Part shown: positions 4,578 through 6,262 of the stretch, in pieces
Layout of the letters: the number at the start of each line of letters is the position of its first letter
Position numbering within the stretch: the first letter of the stretch is position 1
NCBI GenBank assembly: GCA_023427285.1
Contig: JAEZBH010000301.1
Coordinates: 1 to 6,262 of the forward strand
Reading direction: 5' to 3'
Length of the DNA stretch: 6,262 bases
Origin: Pseudomonadota bacterium
GTDB taxonomy: Bacteria > Pseudomonadota > Alphaproteobacteria > Sphingomonadales > Sphingomonadaceae
Position numbers and translations under genes: made by a program
The notes under the pieces: model-generated
The model's input: only the letters and a program-made list of their open reading frames with translations
The model's database searches: none
What the model was told of the DNA's origin: nothing

Positions 4578-5219
4578 TTATGTGCGGCCTTGAAACGCCG
4601 TCAGGTCTTCGGGCGTGTTGATGTTGGCAAAGGCTGTGTCGGGAAACGAGACGGGGGTCGCGCCAACCGAGGCGGCCCAGCGGTGGATTGCCCGATCGCG
4701 ACCGGTCTCGCTTGCGGTCAGCCATGCCTCAAGGCTTGCGGCCAACCGCGACGACCACAGGCCAAAGGTCGGATGGTCGCGCCCGGCGGCATGGGCGTAG
4801 GAGGCGCTCTTGTCTTGGCGTCCGGCCCAGAGCCGGGTGAGCAGATCGGCAGGCAGGCGGGCGGCATCGCAGGGGGCGGTCAGGACCCAGTCGAACCCGC
4901 TGTTCGCCGCAGCATGGAGTGCGGCGTTCAGGCCGCCGAGCGGGCCGAGGCCGGGGACGGGCAGATCGGGGATCTGTTGCAATCCCTCTCGCGGAGGACC
5001 TCCCGCAATGATGACCCGTTCTACCTGCGGTGTCAGGTTTTCTGCCACGTGTTGGATCAGGCGTTTGTTGCCGAGTTTTGCTTCTGCCTTGTCGCTGCCG
5101 AACCGGCTGGATTGGCCGCCGGCCAAAATGACGCCAAGCACGCGCGGGCAAGGCGAGGGTGCCGCGCCTTCGTGCAGGGCCGTGGCGCTTTCAGGCGGGG
5201 CAGGAGCGGTCGGCGTCAT
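4578..5219 (-). CDS. mobA: Molybdenum cofactor guanylyltransferase MobA
   Basis: This encodes 213 residues from ATG 5219. MobA joins GMP from GTP to molybdopterin to form the guanine dinucleotide cofactor (bis-MGD) for DMSO-reductase-family enzymes in the cytoplasm. Diagnostic motifs, numbered from this ATG, are the nucleotide-binding LAGGQSSRFGSDKAEAKLG (32-50), GLGPLGGLNAAL (about 90-101), the metal-site segment PCDAARLP (116-123; CDxxxLP is usual) and the C-terminal FANINTPEDL (about 197-206). All are present, so the enzyme looks intact. A GTG at 5273 would add 18 residues and has CAGGA 8 bases upstream. That extension is Cys-rich with low GC at third codon positions, so I prefer ATG 5219 even though its own ribosome-binding site is weak. 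No other moco gene is in the window. Confidence 0.9.
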   Translation of the reverse strand: MTPTAPAPPESATALHEGAAPSPCPRVLGVILAGGQSSRFGSDKAEAKLGNKRLIQHVAENLTPQVERVIIAGGPPREGLQQIPDLPVPGLGPLGGLNAALHAAANSGFDWVLTAPCDAARLPADLLTRLWAGRQDKSASYAHAAGRDHPTFGLWSSRLAASLEAWLTASETGRDRAIHRWAASVGATPVSFPDTAFANINTPEDLTAFQGRT

Positions 5220-5295
5220 GCAGCGTAATCCATCACGGCATTCAGAAGGGTGAGCACAGGCTATGAGGAACACTGACGATATCCTGCCCGGTAAT

Positions 5296-5325
5296 CAAGT
5301 ATGGGACTGGCAAGTATGAGGCTGG
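5296..5325. repeat. 15-base tandem direct repeat upstream of mobA
   Basis: CAAGTATGGGACTGG (5296-5310) is followed directly by CAAGTATGAGGCTGG (5311-5325); 13 of 15 bases match. It lies about 77-106 bases upstream of the mobA ATG, where an operator could sit. No known regulator consensus is recognised. Confidence 0.7.
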
Positions 5326-5500
5326 GCAACTGATAACGAGACCGAAAGCGCAGGGCTTGTGCTCTTTGAAATTATTGAAACTCTTATTTGTCTGAGTGAG
5401 GGCGCACGGGTGTTCAGTTGGTTGCATGCGCGTGGGGGCGTGGATCTGTGAAACGGGCTGGAAAATTTGATCGAAGCGTTGTTTGCGGGCGCGCAGCCGC

Positions 5501-5528
5501 TTCACAGCAGAGGGATTAGCGCTATTGT
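5501..5528 (+). promoter_or_regulatory. Candidate promoter of the lipoprotein gene
   Basis: TTCACA (5501-5506), a 16-base spacer and TATTGT (5523-5528) resemble a sigma-70-type promoter. A start near 5535 would leave a leader of about 25 bases containing the GGGGAG site (5544-5549). This is a sequence match only. Confidence 0.3.
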
Positions 5529-5559
5529 CGAGAGGAGATGTGTGGGGAGATTAAGAGTC

Positions 5560-6129
5560 ATGGGTGAACTTGCGCGGGCGCGTGGGCTGCTGGCCATGAT
5601 GGCATCGGCGGCTTTGCTGGGGGCATGTGCCGGCGGCGAGCATCGTGTGCCCTCATGGCAAAGCGGCGGCGATCTTGACGATCTTCTGGCCTTCACGAAC
5701 CCTGCGGAGTGCGAGCCGGGCAAGCCGCTCAAAACCCTGTACGACACCATGGCGACCTACGATGCGGCTTTCCAGCCGCAGCCGCACCGCCCGGAATTGC
5801 CGCAGCGTCTGGCAAAGGCTGCGGGCGAACCCGTGGTTTTGAGCCGGTCGTCCGATCATGCCGTCATCAGTATGCCGCTGCGCGGCCGCTGGAAGGGGCT
5901 ACCGGTACAGGCGGTTGAAGGCATTTACGGCATTCAGAGTGATGCCTTCGGCCTTGCCATCGTGTTCAATGCGCCGGTTGCCCGCACGCAGGCCGCCTTG
6001 CAGAGCAGCGGCTTTGCAAACGGCATCAAAACGTCTGGCGGCGGCATGCCTAATGAGGGCGCATTTGGCCGGGCGGAGGTAACGGGCGATGAGCGCACCT
6101 CCCGTCTGGTGTGCGATTGGAGCCTGTAA
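5560..6129 (+). CDS. Small lipoprotein of unknown function
   Basis: This encodes 189 residues. The signal peptide MGELARARGLLAMMASAALL leads to a lipobox LGAC with Cys23, so the mature protein is probably lipid-anchored in the periplasm or outer membrane; the residues after Cys (AGGE) lack Asp at +2, which fits sorting to the outer membrane. The rest has a DLDDLLAF segment, a central part with beta-like strands (VVLSR, AVISMPL, LAIVFNAPV) and two further cysteines, Cys51 in NPAEC and Cys185 in LVCDWSL, that could form a disulfide. I do not recognise a family. ATG 5560 is chosen because GGGGAG sits 10 bases upstream and the signal peptide begins there; the frame is open back to 5467, and an inner ATG at 5596 would shorten the signal peptide too much. 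Confidence 0.75.
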   Translation: MGELARARGLLAMMASAALLGACAGGEHRVPSWQSGGDLDDLLAFTNPAECEPGKPLKTLYDTMATYDAAFQPQPHRPELPQRLAKAAGEPVVLSRSSDHAVISMPLRGRWKGLPVQAVEGIYGIQSDAFGLAIVFNAPVARTQAALQSSGFANGIKTSGGGMPNEGAFGRAEVTGDERTSRLVCDWSL

Positions 6130-6133
6130 CGAT

Positions 6134-6158
6134 TGCGGCCTGTAAACCGCATGCTTTT
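6134..6158 (+). terminator. Weak terminator-like hairpin after the lipoprotein gene
   Basis: TGCGG (6134-6138) can pair with CCGCA (6147-6151), followed by TGCTTTT. The T-run is the first four bases of the terminal inverted repeat of copy B, so the repeat may contribute the termination signal. The stem is only 5 pairs. Confidence 0.3.
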
Positions 6159-6262
6159 AGAGCGGTTTGCGACCAGCTTGCAGCAGGTCGCCCGCTTCTC
6201 AAATCCTTTGTTGGTCGCGCTTTCTTAACCGCAAAACATGCGTTTTGCTCGAAAGTCGCTCT
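6155..6262. repeat. Dispersed hairpin repeat with terminal inverted repeats, copy B (cut by window edge)
   Basis: It begins with TTTTAGAGCG (6155-6164) exactly as copy A and runs to CGCTCT at the edge; if it ends like copy A it would reach 6266 (112 bases). The left-half stem differs in sequence from copy A but still folds, with GCGACC (6169-6174) against GGTCGC (6186-6191) and an outer AGAGCGG against CCGCTTCT. The right-half hairpin reads GCAAAAC/GTTTTGC where copy A has GCAAAGC/GCTTTGC, a compensating pair change. It starts 25 bases after the lipoprotein stop codon, again at the 3' side of a gene. Confidence 0.8.

Larger units (their letters stand above)
5274..5559. other. Divergent intergenic region between mobA and the lipoprotein gene
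   Basis: About 286 bases, AT-richer than the genes, especially 5361-5395. It contains a 15-base tandem repeat (5296-5325) near mobA, a TTGAAA direct repeat (5366-5371 and 5375-5380), and a candidate promoter for the lipoprotein gene. A - strand open frame at 5242-5505 crosses it but shows no domain and unusual composition, and is not called. Confidence 0.5.

Noticed and set aside
4401..5228. 275-residue + strand open frame opposite mobA
   Set aside because: The - strand frame carries all MobA motifs; this one is a shadow that also overlaps the VOC gene end.
5216..5257. Tiny 13-codon frame (GTG start) ending in ATGA over the mobA start codon, suggestive of translational coupling
   Set aside because: No ribosome-binding site and a stop just upstream; too short to distinguish from chance.
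5242..5505. 87-residue - strand open frame upstream of mobA
   Set aside because: No recognisable domain, composition unlike neighbouring genes, covers the AT-rich divergent promoter region and overlaps the alternative mobA start.
1088..6262. CRISPR array as an explanation of the repeats
   Set aside because: The copies are about 100 bases long, kilobases apart and lack regular spacers or cas genes.

Overview
The window looks like chromosomal DNA of a GC-rich alphaproteobacterium, most likely a sphingomonad. The basis is the type of small outer-membrane barrel proteins, a MobA, an alphaproteobacterial phytoene-synthase-like protein, strong Shine-Dalgarno sites and a dispersed hairpin repeat. 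This placement comes from family resemblance, not from a marker gene.

Layout from left to right. Bases 1-60 are the 3' end of a + strand gene. Two paralogous 8-stranded outer-membrane barrel genes follow on the - strand (157-711 and 1187-1738). Each has its own leader and its own terminator, and the terminators share a 15-base sequence. Divergent from the second barrel gene, on the + strand, are a squalene/phytoene-synthase-fold protein that resembles the complex I assembly factor NDUFAF6 more than a carotenoid enzyme (1942-2790) and a secreted or anchored EF-hand protein with a 5-residue tandem repeat (2949-3644). A 332-base gap holds a hairpin, an exact GTTC-N7-GTTC (LexA-type) site and a degenerate copy of the repeat. 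A VOC/PhnB-like protein (3977-4570) then converges, with only 7 bases between stop codons, on mobA (4578-5219, - strand). Divergent from mobA is a small lipoprotein of unknown function (5560-6129).

The most unusual structure is a roughly 105-base repeat with 10-base terminal inverted repeats (TTTTAGAGCG...CGCTCTAAAA) and two internal hairpins. It occurs complete at 1088-1192, nearly complete at the right edge (6155-6262) and degenerate at 3871-3961, always in the same orientation. Stem bases change in a compensating way between copies, and one copy supplies the stop codon of the second barrel gene.

The genes do not form one pathway. They look like independent housekeeping and envelope genes: outer membrane (two barrels, lipoprotein), molybdenum cofactor (mobA), calcium binding (EF-hand) and a probable respiratory assembly factor. 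I see no defence system, CRISPR array, RNA gene, transposase or phage gene.
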